This document shows, piece after piece, positions 8,846 to 18,002 of a stretch of 64,000 nt of DNA. The DNA is from Streptomyces macrolidinus (lineage in GTDB: Bacteria > Actinomycetota > Actinomycetes > Streptomycetales > Streptomycetaceae), in the NCBI RefSeq assembly GCF_023887685.1, contig NZ_JAMWMR010000005.1, forward strand, positions 1 through 64,000, in the 5' to 3' direction. The notes beneath the pieces were generated by a model that was not told where the DNA came from, searched no databases, and saw only the letters and a program-made list of their open reading frames with translations. The translations under genes and the position numbers were made by a program. How positions within the stretch are numbered: the first letter of the stretch is position 1; each line of letters opens with the position of its first letter.

Positions 8846-9655
8846 TCAGTGGCCAGGGGTGAGCGACGCGCGGGAGACCGGGAAGTCGAAGTAGGTGTCG
8901 GGGTACGGCTCCGGCTTGAAGGTGTAGTGCCACCATTCCTCGGCGAGGTTGACGAATCCGAGGTTCTCCAGCGTGTTCTTCAGGAGCTGCCGGTCGGCGC
9001 GCTGCGCGCCGGTGATCCGCGGGTCGTCGGTGTGGGCCAGGGTGTCGAAGCAGTCGAAGCCCGTCCCCATGTCGACGGAGTTGTCGGGGAAGCGCTCGTC
9101 CTGGGGTGCGTAGCAGGGCACGAGCGGCTGGTTCGGGACGTACGGGTGGGTCGGCCGGGCCGGGAGCCGTACGATCGTCAGATCCATGGTGGAGCCGCGG
9201 CTGTGTCCGGACTGCTCCGCGATGTAACCGTCCGCGAACAGGCGGGTCTTGTCGACCTGCGGATAGAACTCGGCCTTCATCCTTTGGTCGTCGAGGTCCT
9301 TCGCCCAGCGTACGAAGTGGTCGACGGCGCGCTGCGGCCGGTAGCAGTCGTACACCTTGAGCGTGTAGCCCTGACGCAGCAGCTTCGTCTGCGCCTTGTG
9401 GAGGGCTTCGGCGGCCGGGCGCGTGAGGACGCACAGGGGCTGCCGGTAGCCGTCGACGCGTCGGCCGACGAAGTTGTGCGGGGTGAAGTAGCGGATCTCC
9501 TCGACGATGGTCGGGTCCACGGATCTGAGGGACACGAAGTCCGCGGGTGCCTTGGGTTCGGGGGCGGCCTGGGCGGTGGCGGAGGCGGAGGCGACGGACA
9601 GGAGGGCGGCGAGCGCGGTGACGATGCCGCGTACCGCGGCGGAGAGTCGTGTCAT
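8846..9655 (-). CDS. Secreted M15 D-Ala-D-Ala dipeptidase (VanX-like)
   Basis: A 269-residue zinc dipeptidase of the VanX/DdpX family. Residues 1-30 form a signal peptide (TALAALLSVASASATAQAA), so it should be exported. The zinc ligands are visible: His151 and Asp158 in SGHSRGSTMDLT, and Glu240/His243 in EEWWHYTF. Arg107 in CYRPQRA matches the transition-state arginine of VanX. VanX of resistance operons is cytoplasmic and sits with vanHA; here the export signal and lack of vanHA/vanRS neighbours argue for peptidoglycan turnover or peptide scavenging rather than vancomycin resistance. Confidence 0.9.
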   Translation of the reverse strand: MTRLSAAVRGIVTALAALLSVASASATAQAAPEPKAPADFVSLRSVDPTIVEEIRYFTPHNFVGRRVDGYRQPLCVLTRPAAEALHKAQTKLLRQGYTLKVYDCYRPQRAVDHFVRWAKDLDDQRMKAEFYPQVDKTRLFADGYIAEQSGHSRGSTMDLTIVRLPARPTHPYVPNQPLVPCYAPQDERFPDNSVDMGTGFDCFDTLAHTDDPRITGAQRADRQLLKNTLENLGFVNLAEEWWHYTFKPEPYPDTYFDFPVSRASLTPGH

Positions 9656-9669
9656 GTCCCCTGCATTTA

Positions 9670-12600
9670 TCAGTCGGGGAGGGGTCCGGGGAAGGGTGCG
9701 CCGTACCCTCCGCCGCCCGGAGTCTCGACCACCAGGACGTCGCCGGGGCCGACGTCCGTGGTGTCGCTGCCCTTGAGGGGCACCACGGTTCCGTCGGCGC
9801 GCTCCACGCGGTTGGCGCCGAGGGCGCCGGGCTCGCCGCCCGCCATGCCGTAGGGCGGGACCCTGCGGTGCTGGGAGAGCGTGGAGACGGTCATGGGCTC
9901 CTGGAAGCGGATGCGGCGCACGGCGCCGTCCCCGCCGCGCCAGCGGCCCGCGCCACCGCTGCCGGGCCGTACCGCGAACTCCTCGAGCACGACCGGCAGT
10001 CTCCCTTCGAGGACCTCGGGGTCGGTCAGGCGCGAGTTGGTCATGTGGGTCTGCACGACGGGGGCTCCCGGGAAGCCGTCGCCCGCGCCGGAACCGGAGG
10101 CCACGGTCTCGTAGTACTGGTACCGGTCGTTGCCGAAGGTCACGTTGTTCATGGTGCCGGAGCCCTCGGCCTGCACCCCGAGGGCGGCGTACAGGGCGCC
10201 GGTGACGGCCTGGGACGTCTCGACGTTGCCCGCGACGACGGCGGCCGGCGGCTCCGGCGCGAGCATCGAGCCGGGCGGCACGATGATGTCCAGGGGGCGC
10301 AGACAGCCGTCGTTGAGCGGGATGTCGTCGGCGACGAGGGTGCGGAAGACGTACAGGACGGCGGCGTTGACGACGGAGCGGGGCGCGTTGAAGTTCGTGG
10401 CCGACTGCGGGGAGGTGCCGGTGAAGTCGATGGTCGCGGAGCGGTTGTCGCGGTCCACGCGCACGCGTACGCGGATGACGGCGCCGGAGTCGGTCTCGTA
10501 GGCGTACTCACCGTCGTCCAGGGCGTCGATGACGCGGCGGACGGCGTCCTCCGCGTTGTCCTGGACGTGCTTCATATAGGCCTGGACGACGTCGAGTCCG
10601 AAGGTGTCGATCATGCGGCCGACCTCGTCGACGCCCTTCTGGTTGGCCGCGATCTGGGCGCGCAGGTCGGCGAGGTTGGTCTTCGGGTTGCGCGAGGGGT
10701 GACGCGCCTCGGTGAGCAGGCGCGATGTCTCCTCCTCGCGGAAGCGGCCCTGTTCGGCCAGGAGCCAGTTGTCGAAGAGGACGCCCTCCTCCTCGATCGT
10801 GCGGCTGTGCGCGGGCATGGACCCGGGCGCGATGCCGCCGATCTCCGCGTGGTGGCCGCGGGAGGCGACATAGAACAGGATCCGCTCGCCCTCGGCGTCG
10901 AAGACGGGGGTGATGACGGTGACGTCGGGCAGATGGGTGCCGCCGTGGTAGGGGTCGTTGACCGCGTAGCTGTCGCCGGGGCGCATGGCGCCCGCACGCC
11001 TCCGGATCACCTCCTTGACGCTGGTGCCCATCGAGCCCAGATGGACGGGAATGTGGGGGGCGTTGGCGACGAGATCGCCCTCGGGGTCGAAGAGGGCGCA
11101 GGAGAAGTCCAGCCGTTCCTTGATGTTGACGGACTGGGCGGTGGACTCCAGCCGCGCGCCCATCTGTTCGGCGATGGACATGAAGAGGTTGTTGAAGACC
11201 TCGAGAAGAACCGGATCGACTTGTGTAGCGAGATGGGAACTCTCCGTAATCGCCGTGCGTTCGATGACCAGATGCCCCTCGTCGCTCGCGACGGCCCGCC
11301 AGCCGTCGTCGACGACGGTCGTCGCACTGGCCTCGGTGATGATCGCGGGGCCGGTGACGGTTTCGCCGGGAGGCAGATGCTCCCGGCGGTGCAGGGGTAC
11401 GTCGCGCCAGGCGCCGCCCGTGTGGAGGCGGACGGTCTCGGGCGCGGCGCGGTGGCCTTCGTACGGGGCGAGGGCGGAGAGATCGGGGGGTGCGGTGAGG
11501 CCGGTGGCTTCCACGGAGAGGGCTTCGACGACGATCGGGCGGTCGAGGGTGAAGGAGTAGGTGGCGCGATGACGTTCTTCGAAGGCGTGCCGCATCGTGT
11601 CGGGGTCGGTCAGTTCGACGACGAGAGCGGTGTCCGTGCCGTCGTAGCGCAACTGGGCCCGCCGGGTGGTCCGGACCCGGTCCTTCGGCACGTCCTCGGC
11701 GAGGAGTTCGGCGCGGGCGGCGCCCTCCAGGTCCGCGGCGGTCCGCAGGATCGCGGGCATCGAGGCGTGCTCCAGCGGTTCCTCCACCGACTGCTCGCGC
11801 ATGGCCGTGGTGTCGGCAAGGCCGATCCCGAGCGCGGAGAGCACTCCGGCCATGGGGGGTACGAGGACGGTGCGGATGCCCAGGGAGTCCGCGACGCGGC
11901 ACGCGTGCTGACCGCCCGCTCCCCCGAAGGTGGTGAGGGCGTAGCGGGTCACGTCGTGGCCCTGCTGGACGGAGATCCGCTTGACGGCATGGGCGATGTT
12001 GGCGACGGCGATCTGGAGGTATCCCTCGGCGACCTGTTCGGGGGTGCGCCGGTCGCCGGTGTGCTCGCGGATCTCGCGCGCCAGCGCGGCGAAGCGGTCG
12101 CGCACGAGCGCGTCGTCGAGCGGCTGGTCTCCGTCCGGGCCGAACACCCGTGGGAAGTAGGCGCGTTGGATGCGGCCGAGCATGACGTTGGCGTCGGTGA
12201 CGGTGAGCGGGCCGCCGCCCCGGTAGCAGGCGGGTCCCGGGTCCGCGCCCGCCGAGTCCGGCCCTACGCGGTAGCGGGAGCCGTCGAAGTGGAGGACCGA
12301 GCCGCCGCCCGCCGCAACGGTGTGGATGTCGAGCATGGGCGCGCGCAGCCGCACACCGGCGAGTTGAGTGGTGAAGACGCGTTCGTACTCACCGGCGAAG
12401 TGCGAGACGTCGGTGGACGTGCCGCCCATGTCGAAGCCGATCACGCGGTCGAAGCCCGCGCGTTGCGACATCCGGGCCATGCCGACGATGCCGCCCGCGG
12501 GCCCGGACAGGACGGCGTCCTTGCCGCGGAACTGCCCGGCCTCGGTGAGTCCGCCGTTGGACTGCATGAACATCAGCCGTACGCCTGCGAGTTCGTCGGC

Positions 12601-13254
12601 GACGTGCTGGACGTAGCGGCGCAGGACGGGCGAGAGGTAGGCGTCGACGACGGCGGTGTCCCCGCGCGGGACCAGCTTCATCAGGGGGCTGACCTCGCTG
12701 GAGAGCGAGATCTGCGGGAAGCCGATACGGGCGGCGAGTTCACCGACGGCCCGCTCGTGGGCGGGGTGCAGATGGCTGTGCATACAGACCACGGCGAGGG
12801 CGCGGATCCCGTCGTCGTACGCCTCCTGGAGCGGCCCGGCGAGGGCGTCGAGATCGGGGGCGCGCAGCACGGTGCCGTCGGTGGCGAGGCGTTCGTCGAC
12901 CTCGACGACCCGCTCGTACAGCAGCTCGGGCAGTTCGATCGCGCGGGCGAAGATACGGGGGCGGTTCTGGTAGGCGATGCGCAGGGCGTCGCGGAAGCCG
13001 CGGGTGATGACAAGGAGGGTGCGTTCACCCTTGCGTTCCAGGAGGGCGTTGGTGGCGACGGTGGTGCCCATGCGGACGACGTCGACGGGTCCGTCGTCGA
13101 GGAGCGCGCGGACGCCCGCGACGGCCGCGTCCGCGTAGCGGTGGGGGTTGTCCGACAGCAGCTTGTGGGTGAGGACCCGCCCGTCGGGGCGGCGTGCCAC
13201 GACATCGGTGAAGGTGCCGCCGCGGTCGACCCAGAACTGCCAGCCCGTGGTCAC
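9670..13254 (-). CDS. Fused hydantoinase A/B (5-oxoprolinase family)
   Basis: A 1194-residue ATP-dependent amidohydrolase with HyuA (about residues 1-680) and HyuB (about 690-1190) modules in one chain, as in eukaryotic-type 5-oxoprolinase. The N-terminus has the actin-like ATPase motif [23 protein letters not shown] and [11 protein letters not shown] are also typical of HyuA. HyuB is recognisable from [18 protein letters not shown]. It probably opens 5-oxoproline or a hydantoin ring; the exact substrate is not decidable. The start is GTG at 13254, with a weak site. The gene lies 99 bp downstream of the conservon on the same strand, where a conservon GTPase gene would usually be. Confidence 0.88.
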   Translation of the reverse strand: MTTGWQFWVDRGGTFTDVVARRPDGRVLTHKLLSDNPHRYADAAVAGVRALLDDGPVDVVRMGTTVATNALLERKGERTLLVITRGFRDALRIAYQNRPRIFARAIELPELLYERVVEVDERLATDGTVLRAPDLDALAGPLQEAYDDGIRALAVVCMHSHLHPAHERAVGELAARIGFPQISLSSEVSPLMKLVPRGDTAVVDAYLSPVLRRYVQHVADELAGVRLMFMQSNGGLTEAGQFRGKDAVLSGPAGGIVGMARMSQRAGFDRVIGFDMGGTSTDVSHFAGEYERVFTTQLAGVRLRAPMLDIHTVAAGGGSVLHFDGSRYRVGPDSAGADPGPACYRGGGPLTVTDANVMLGRIQRAYFPRVFGPDGDQPLDDALVRDRFAALAREIREHTGDRRTPEQVAEGYLQIAVANIAHAVKRISVQQGHDVTRYALTTFGGAGGQHACRVADSLGIRTVLVPPMAGVLSALGIGLADTTAMREQSVEEPLEHASMPAILRTAADLEGAARAELLAEDVPKDRVRTTRRAQLRYDGTDTALVVELTDPDTMRHAFEERHRATYSFTLDRPIVVEALSVEATGLTAPPDLSALAPYEGHRAAPETVRLHTGGAWRDVPLHRREHLPPGETVTGPAIITEASATTVVDDGWRAVASDEGHLVIERTAITESSHLATQVDPVLLEVFNNLFMSIAEQMGARLESTAQSVNIKERLDFSCALFDPEGDLVANAPHIPVHLGSMGTSVKEVIRRRAGAMRPGDSYAVNDPYHGGTHLPDVTVITPVFDAEGERILFYVASRGHHAEIGGIAPGSMPAHSRTIEEEGVLFDNWLLAEQGRFREEETSRLLTEARHPSRNPKTNLADLRAQIAANQKGVDEVGRMIDTFGLDVVQAYMKHVQDNAEDAVRRVIDALDDGEYAYETDSGAVIRVRVRVDRDNRSATIDFTGTSPQSATNFNAPRSVVNAAVLYVFRTLVADDIPLNDGCLRPLDIIVPPGSMLAPEPPAAVVAGNVETSQAVTGALYAALGVQAEGSGTMNNVTFGNDRYQYYETVASGSGAGDGFPGAPVVQTHMTNSRLTDPEVLEGRLPVVLEEFAVRPGSGGAGRWRGGDGAVRRIRFQEPMTVSTLSQHRRVPPYGMAGGEPGALGANRVERADGTVVPLKGSDTTDVGPGDVLVVETPGGGGYGAPFPGPLPD

Positions 13255-13353
13255 GTCCGTGTCTCCGATCGCACTGTTCGCAACGGTGTTCGCGGCAGAT
13301 CAGGAGCCGCGATGCGGCTTGTCGGTGCTCGGTCCGAGCATATCGGGGGTGGC

Positions 13354-13749
13354 TCACAGGGCGCGCAGGCCGTCGATGACCTCGCGCAGGACGTTCTCGT
13401 CCACCAGCTCGGCGGGGGGCACGGGGCGCGTCACGCGCACGAGTTCCCGGTCGACGAGATCGCCGAGGAGTACACGCACCACGCCGATGGGCAGATCGAG
13501 TTCGGCGGCGAGTTCGGCGACCGACTGCGGCGTGTCACGGCACAGTTCGACGAGGGCCATGTGTTCCGGGGACAGCGCCGGGTCCGTCTCGGGCAGGCCC
13601 GTGCGCGGCTCCGAGAAGACCACCGCGATCAGGTCGAGGCGGTGCTGGGCCGCGTGCCGGGTACGGCCGCGCGTCATGGCGTACGGACGGACCACCGGCC
13701 CGGCCTCGTCGTCGAACCACTGACTGCTTCCCTGACCGTCTCCGCTCAT
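13354..13749 (-). CDS. DUF742 conservon protein (CvnC type)
   Basis: A 131-residue cytoplasmic protein with the DUF742 winged-helix fold. PYAMTRGRT near residue 23 and the LPIGVVRVLLGDL stretch near residue 85 are characteristic. In Streptomyces conservons this protein is the third member, after a sensor kinase and a roadblock protein, and before a small GTPase. Here the GTPase gene is absent; the next gene is the oxoprolinase. It lies 9 bp after the roadblock gene, so the two are co-transcribed. Confidence 0.9.
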   Translation of the reverse strand: MSGDGQGSSQWFDDEAGPVVRPYAMTRGRTRHAAQHRLDLIAVVFSEPRTGLPETDPALSPEHMALVELCRDTPQSVAELAAELDLPIGVVRVLLGDLVDRELVRVTRPVPPAELVDENVLREVIDGLRAL

Positions 13750-13758
13750 GCCGTCCCA

Positions 13759-14199
13759 CTACCCGCCCGAGGGCAGATCGGTGCGCGGCGCGGACCCCAG
13801 ATGGGCTCCGACGCGTTTGACCAGGAGGGTCATCTCGTAGGCGACCTGGCCGACGTCGGGGGCGGCGTCGGCCAGGACGGCGAGGCAGCCGCCGTCCCCG
13901 GCGGCGGTGACGAAGAGGAAGGCCTCGTCGAGTTCGACGAGGGTCTGGCGGACGCCTCCGGCCTCGAAGTGCCGGCCGACCCCCTTGGCGAGGCTGTGGA
14001 AGCCGGAGGCGACGGCCGCGAGGTGCTCGCTGTCCTCCCGGGACAGCTCGCTGGAGACGCCTGTGGGCAGGCCGTCGCCGGAGAGGACGAGTGCCTTGCG
14101 GATACCGGCGACGCGTGCCACCAGGTCGTCGAGCAGCCAGTTCAGCTCTCGCGATGGCGTGCTGGTCGCGGTGGGCCCTGCGGTCTTCGGTGCGGTCAT
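13759..14199 (-). CDS. Roadblock/LC7 protein (CvnB type)
   Basis: A 146-residue member of the roadblock/LC7 (MglB-like) family. ELNWLLDDLVARVAGIRKALVLSGDGL at residues 18-44 is the typical start of the domain, and the C-terminal half has the matching beta-strand/helix pattern. In conservons this protein is thought to couple the sensor kinase to a Ras-like GTPase. The start codon overlaps the kinase stop (ATGA, 14196-14199), so its translation is coupled to the kinase. Confidence 0.92.
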   Translation of the reverse strand: MTAPKTAGPTATSTPSRELNWLLDDLVARVAGIRKALVLSGDGLPTGVSSELSREDSEHLAAVASGFHSLAKGVGRHFEAGGVRQTLVELDEAFLFVTAAGDGGCLAVLADAAPDVGQVAYEMTLLVKRVGAHLGSAPRTDLPSGG

Positions 14200-17030
14200 C
14201 GACCGTCCCCCTTCGTCGTTCCTGGTGCTGGGTCGTCCCGGGCGTCGTCGCCCGCGGCGTTCTCCTCGCGGCCACGCCGCCAGCCCCGCTGGAGCGAGGC
14301 GAAACGGCTGCGGACCTCATCGGCGTCGCGTTCGGCGAGTCCCTCGGCGGGCGCGGTGCGGGGCTGCTCGTCGTCGCGCTGTGCGGGGTCTTCCTTCAAC
14401 TGCGGGGCGAGGCTGGCCTGCCGCACGCGACGCGGCAGCGCGTCCGGGCCCGGGTCCGCCGGTCCGGTCCGCGGGATGCGGCGCGGGGCGGTCCGGTCCG
14501 GGTCGGCCGGGGGCGGGGTGCGGCGCCGCTGCGGCAGAGCGGGAGGGCGCGAGCTGTCTTCTCGCTCGGCTTCCTCGACGGCCTCCTCCGGGCGGCCGGA
14601 GGACCGGTCGGCTTCCCGGCGCCGCGTCATGTTCCGCTCGCGCGGACCCTGTTCGCCGTCGCCTCCCGGGTCGACTCCCGGTTCGGCTTCCTTCACGGGG
14701 CGGCCGTGGGAGCTGACCAGCTTGGGGGTCCGGCGGCGGGGCAGCGGGACCGGGGCGTCCGGATCGCCGTCGCCGTCGGGGCGGGCCGTCTCGTGCCGCC
14801 GGTCGCGCGGCTGCCGGTGCGGCTCGTCCGGGACCTTGACGAGGGACGGGCGGGGCCGGAGCAGGCCGCCGCGGTCGCTGTGCTGCTCCCCTATGCCGCC
14901 CAGGTCACCCACGGGGTCCGTGTCGAAGGCGTCCACGTCGAGAGCGGCCGGGAAGCCGTCGAGCACGTCCTGGCCGACCGGTGCCTCCAGCTCCACCGGC
15001 CCGTCCAGGAACGAGGCCGCGGCACCAGGGCGCTTGCCGGGCCTCGGGGACCGCGCCGTCGTGCGCTCCTCCCCGGTCCCGGCCTTGGTGCCGGACGGAG
15101 CGCGGTCGAGGCGGAAGCCGATGCCGTTGGTGTCGGGGACGTCGTCGGTGAGCAGCGCGTCGGGGATGAAGACGACGGCCGTGGTGCCGCCGTACGGGGA
15201 CGGCTGGAGGGAGACGCGGACGTTCTGCCGCCGGGCGAGCCGGCTGACGACGAAGAGGCCGAGCCGGTCGGTGTCGGAGAGTTCGAACTCGGGGGTCTCG
15301 GCGAGCCGCAGGTTGGCGTCCAGCAGCGCCTCGGCCGCCATACCGAGGCCGCGGTCGTGGATCTCCAGGGTGAAGCCCTTGGCGACGCGCTCACCGACGA
15401 CCTGCACGGCGGTGTGCGGCGGGGAGAACACCGTGGCGTTCTCCAGGAGTTCGGCCACCAGGTGGGTGAGGTCGGCGACCGCGGATCCGGTGACGGCGAC
15501 CCGGGGCAGCCGCCGTACCTCGATGCGCTCGTAGTCCTCGACCTCGGCGACGGCGGCCCGTACCACGTCCATGAGCTGGATGGGCTTGCGCCACTGCCGG
15601 GAGGGGGCCGCGCCGGAGAGGATGACCAGCCCCTCGGCGTGGCGGCGCATGCGCGTGGTGAGGTGGTCGAGACGGAACAGATCGGCGAGTTCGTCGGTGT
15701 CCTCGGTCCTGCGCTCCATGGCGTCGAGCAGGGTGAGCTGCTTGTGCAGCAGGACCTGGCTGCGGCGGGCGAGGTTGACGAAGACCTCGGAGACCCCGGC
15801 GCGCAGTTCGGCCTGTTTGACGGCGGCCTCGACGGCGGCGCGCTGAAGGGTGTTGAGGGCCTGTCCGACCTCGCCGATCTCGTTCTTGTCGTACGTCAGG
15901 CGCGGCACCTCGGTCTCGACGTCGATCTGTTCGCCCGCCGAGAGGCGGCGCATCACGCTGGGCAGCCGCACTCCGGACGCCTCATGGGCTTCCAAGCGCA
16001 GCCCGCGCAGATCGCGGATGAGACCGCGGCCGATACGGACGGACAGGATCAGTGAGACCAGCAGGGCGACGAGGCCGAGGACGCCCGCGACGACCGCCTT
16101 GACGATGACGTTGACGGCGCGAGGGCGGACCCGGTCGTGGTAGCGGTCGTCCACCTGGGCGCTCATCTTGTCGAGCCGGGCCAGGACCTGCCCGGCGGCC
16201 GTGTCCCAGCTCTTGGCGGTCACGCCGTGCGGGGCGCCGGGGGCGGCGTCGATGACGGTCCGTTCGGCCACGCGTAAGGGCGCGGTACCGGCGTCCTTCC
16301 AGTAGTGCTCGAAGCGCGCGCTCTCCGAGGTCGGCAGCATCGGCAGGCCGACGTCGTACAGCACGGTGCGCTGAGCGGCGAGGTCGGAGACGCCGTGGAT
16401 GTCGTCGCGGGTCAGTCGGCCGGCGACGAGCGCGGAGCCGAGCAGAGCGTCCTCGCGGGAGAGCAGTTCACGGGCGCGGGAGACGGTGACGATCGCCCGG
16501 CCCTGCTTGTCCATCTCCACGTTGTCGAGGACGCGCAGGTTGGTCAGGAGCATGAAGCAGGGGGCGACCAGGCGGTTGTAGAGGTCGAGGGCCTGGGCGC
16601 GGTCGACGGTGCCGTCCTCGATGCTGCGGCGCAGCGACCCGATGCCGTCGAGGGCGTCCAGGATCGAGGTGAGGCGCCCGCTGGTGCCCTCGCCCATGTC
16701 GTCGTGCAGGTCCCCGTCCTTGCTGTTCTCGCGGAGCGCGGCCACGGCCTCGTCGGTGGCGGCGCGGCTGCGGTGGAGTGCGACGAGGGCGTCCGAGGCG
16801 CGCGGGTCGGCGAGGTAGACCAGGGACTGGCGGCGTTCCTGCTGGAGTACGCGGACGGTGTCCTCGGTGGGGTAGCCGACCTTCTCGACGATGCGGGAGA
16901 CGGTGAACAGCGACTGCGCCGCACGGCCGGTGAGCAGCGTCGCGAAGGCCCAGATGGAGGTCAGGGACAGCAGCGGCACGAGAAGCAGCGCCACGATCTT
17001 CCGGCGGATGGACTTCCCGCGAAAGCGCAT
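14196..17030 (-). CDS. Nitrate-sensing (NIT) domain sensor kinase (CvnA type)
   Basis: A 944-residue membrane sensor. A membrane helix at about residues 11-33 is followed by an extracytoplasmic helical NIT domain (about 40-300), a second membrane helix (near 310-335) and a HAMP-like linker. The GHKL ATPase domain has the N-box ELLENATVF and G1-box DRGLGMA. Residues after about 650 are Pro/Arg/Asp-rich and probably disordered. I see no classical phospho-histidine H-box, which is normal for conservon kinases. The start at 17030 (MRFRGKSIRRK) has GGGGAGG upstream. It is the first gene of the conservon operon. Confidence 0.9.
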   Translation of the reverse strand: MRFRGKSIRRKIVALLLVPLLSLTSIWAFATLLTGRAAQSLFTVSRIVEKVGYPTEDTVRVLQQERRQSLVYLADPRASDALVALHRSRAATDEAVAALRENSKDGDLHDDMGEGTSGRLTSILDALDGIGSLRRSIEDGTVDRAQALDLYNRLVAPCFMLLTNLRVLDNVEMDKQGRAIVTVSRARELLSREDALLGSALVAGRLTRDDIHGVSDLAAQRTVLYDVGLPMLPTSESARFEHYWKDAGTAPLRVAERTVIDAAPGAPHGVTAKSWDTAAGQVLARLDKMSAQVDDRYHDRVRPRAVNVIVKAVVAGVLGLVALLVSLILSVRIGRGLIRDLRGLRLEAHEASGVRLPSVMRRLSAGEQIDVETEVPRLTYDKNEIGEVGQALNTLQRAAVEAAVKQAELRAGVSEVFVNLARRSQVLLHKQLTLLDAMERRTEDTDELADLFRLDHLTTRMRRHAEGLVILSGAAPSRQWRKPIQLMDVVRAAVAEVEDYERIEVRRLPRVAVTGSAVADLTHLVAELLENATVFSPPHTAVQVVGERVAKGFTLEIHDRGLGMAAEALLDANLRLAETPEFELSDTDRLGLFVVSRLARRQNVRVSLQPSPYGGTTAVVFIPDALLTDDVPDTNGIGFRLDRAPSGTKAGTGEERTTARSPRPGKRPGAAASFLDGPVELEAPVGQDVLDGFPAALDVDAFDTDPVGDLGGIGEQHSDRGGLLRPRPSLVKVPDEPHRQPRDRRHETARPDGDGDPDAPVPLPRRRTPKLVSSHGRPVKEAEPGVDPGGDGEQGPRERNMTRRREADRSSGRPEEAVEEAEREDSSRPPALPQRRRTPPPADPDRTAPRRIPRTGPADPGPDALPRRVRQASLAPQLKEDPAQRDDEQPRTAPAEGLAERDADEVRSRFASLQRGWRRGREENAAGDDARDDPAPGTTKGDGR

Positions 17031-17296
17031 GGCCTCCCCCAGCTCGCCCCTCCGATGTGACGGGGGGTACACACGTTCGTCAGCAAACGGCGTGAGCCTA
17101 CTACCGACTCATAGGGATCTCGAAGGGGGCGAACTGGCCCGTCGTCGCTCGAACAGCCAATGGGACATGGGGAGTTGTCACGTCATTGCGGGAGATCACC
17201 GCCACGGAACCGGCCTGCCGCGGGGGACGGTTCCCGGTGGGGATCCGGGGCCGGTCGGCCGGATTTCCTCCCTCGGCCGACATCTTCCTTTCGATG

Positions 17297-17322
17297 GGAA
17301 TCTTCACGGAACGCCGATCGTC
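17297..17322 (+). promoter_or_regulatory. Possible ECF/sigma-R-like promoter
   Basis: GGAAT (17297-17301), 18 bases, then GTC (17320-17322), close to the sigma-R consensus GGAAT-N18-GTT. It points toward the gene at 17471, about 140 bases away. The last base of the -10 box differs, so this is a weak call. The rest of the 440-bp gap between the divergent genes (17031-17470) holds the palindrome at 17415 and nothing else I recognise. Confidence 0.3.
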
Positions 17323-17414
17323 TACCTCTATGAGAAGGGGGCGGAATCGGCCACAGGCGCCGCATGCCGCGCCCAGGCGGCGTAAAGCGGAGCAAGCCGG
17401 GCAATCACTGGGGG

Positions 17415-17434
17415 CCGGTGTCGATCGACACCGG
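17415..17434. promoter_or_regulatory. Perfect 20-bp palindrome before small membrane protein gene
   Basis: CCGGTGTCGATCGACACCGG reads identically on both strands. It ends 36 bases before the GTG at 17471, where an operator or a 5'-UTR hairpin could act. No regulator family is recognised. Confidence 0.5.
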
Positions 17435-17470
17435 GACGAGCGGTCTGCGGGCGGTGGGGAGGACGAGTTG

Positions 17471-17890
17471 GTGAGCGAGGCGCGCTACGAGGCGGCGTAC
17501 CGCCGTCCGTTGTGGGTCGAGGAGCCCGCGCGCCGACGGCGGTTGCCGGATCCGGTGCGTACGGCCGCGGTGCGGGCGGTGCTCCTCATCTCGGTGACGC
17601 TGATCCAGGCGATGGTCGCCTTCCTGTGCACGTTGGCCGAGTCCTGGCTCGCCTTCCCCATGGTCCTGAGCAGCGTGGCCAGTACGGTGGCGGCGACCTG
17701 GGGCGTGCTCGACGTCTGGGTGACACGCCAGGTGTGGAACCAGCGCCATGGAGTGGTCTCGGACCCGAGCAGCACGGCCCGTGCGCTGCGCCGCGAGCGC
17801 CGTACGGCCCGTCGGCAGGCGCGGGCCGCCGCGCGGGCCCAGAAGCGCATACGCGGGCAGGGCGGTGCGGGGCAGTTGTCGCACCCGTGA
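17471..17890 (+). CDS. Small two-helix membrane protein, unknown function
   Basis: A 139-residue protein. Two hydrophobic helices (roughly residues 40-85, VLLISVTLIQAMVAFLC and FPMVLSSVASTVAATWGV) are flanked by charged tails; the C-terminus is Arg/Ala-rich (ARALRRERRTARRQARAAAR). The start is the GTG at 17471, with GGGAGGA 8 bases upstream; the open frame continues upstream but does not look coding. It is divergent from the conservon. No family is recognised. Confidence 0.7.
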   Translation: MSEARYEAAYRRPLWVEEPARRRRLPDPVRTAAVRAVLLISVTLIQAMVAFLCTLAESWLAFPMVLSSVASTVAATWGVLDVWVTRQVWNQRHGVVSDPSSTARALRRERRTARRQARAAARAQKRIRGQGGAGQLSHP

Positions 17891-17966
17891 GGCTGCGGTC
17901 GCACTCCTGAGGCCGCGGTCACGCTTGTGAGGCCGCGCTCGCACTCGTGAGGCCGCGGTCACGGGG
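17887..17966. repeat. Four 20-bp tandem repeats
   Basis: Units start at 17887, 17907, 17927 and 17947 and share the core TGAGGCCGCGGTC with few changes. The first unit contains the stop codon of the upstream gene. The tract lies between the 3' ends of two convergent genes. Confidence 0.75.
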
Positions 17967-18002
17967 CGGGCCGTCCGCGCCCGTGACCGCGTACACCGCC
18001 CG

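Noticed and set aside
9649..15534. A 1961-codon plus-strand open frame opposite the oxoprolinase and conservon
   Set aside because: It is a high-GC antisense shadow: Gly/Val/Asp/Arg-rich, no domains, and it spans several well-supported genes on the other strand.
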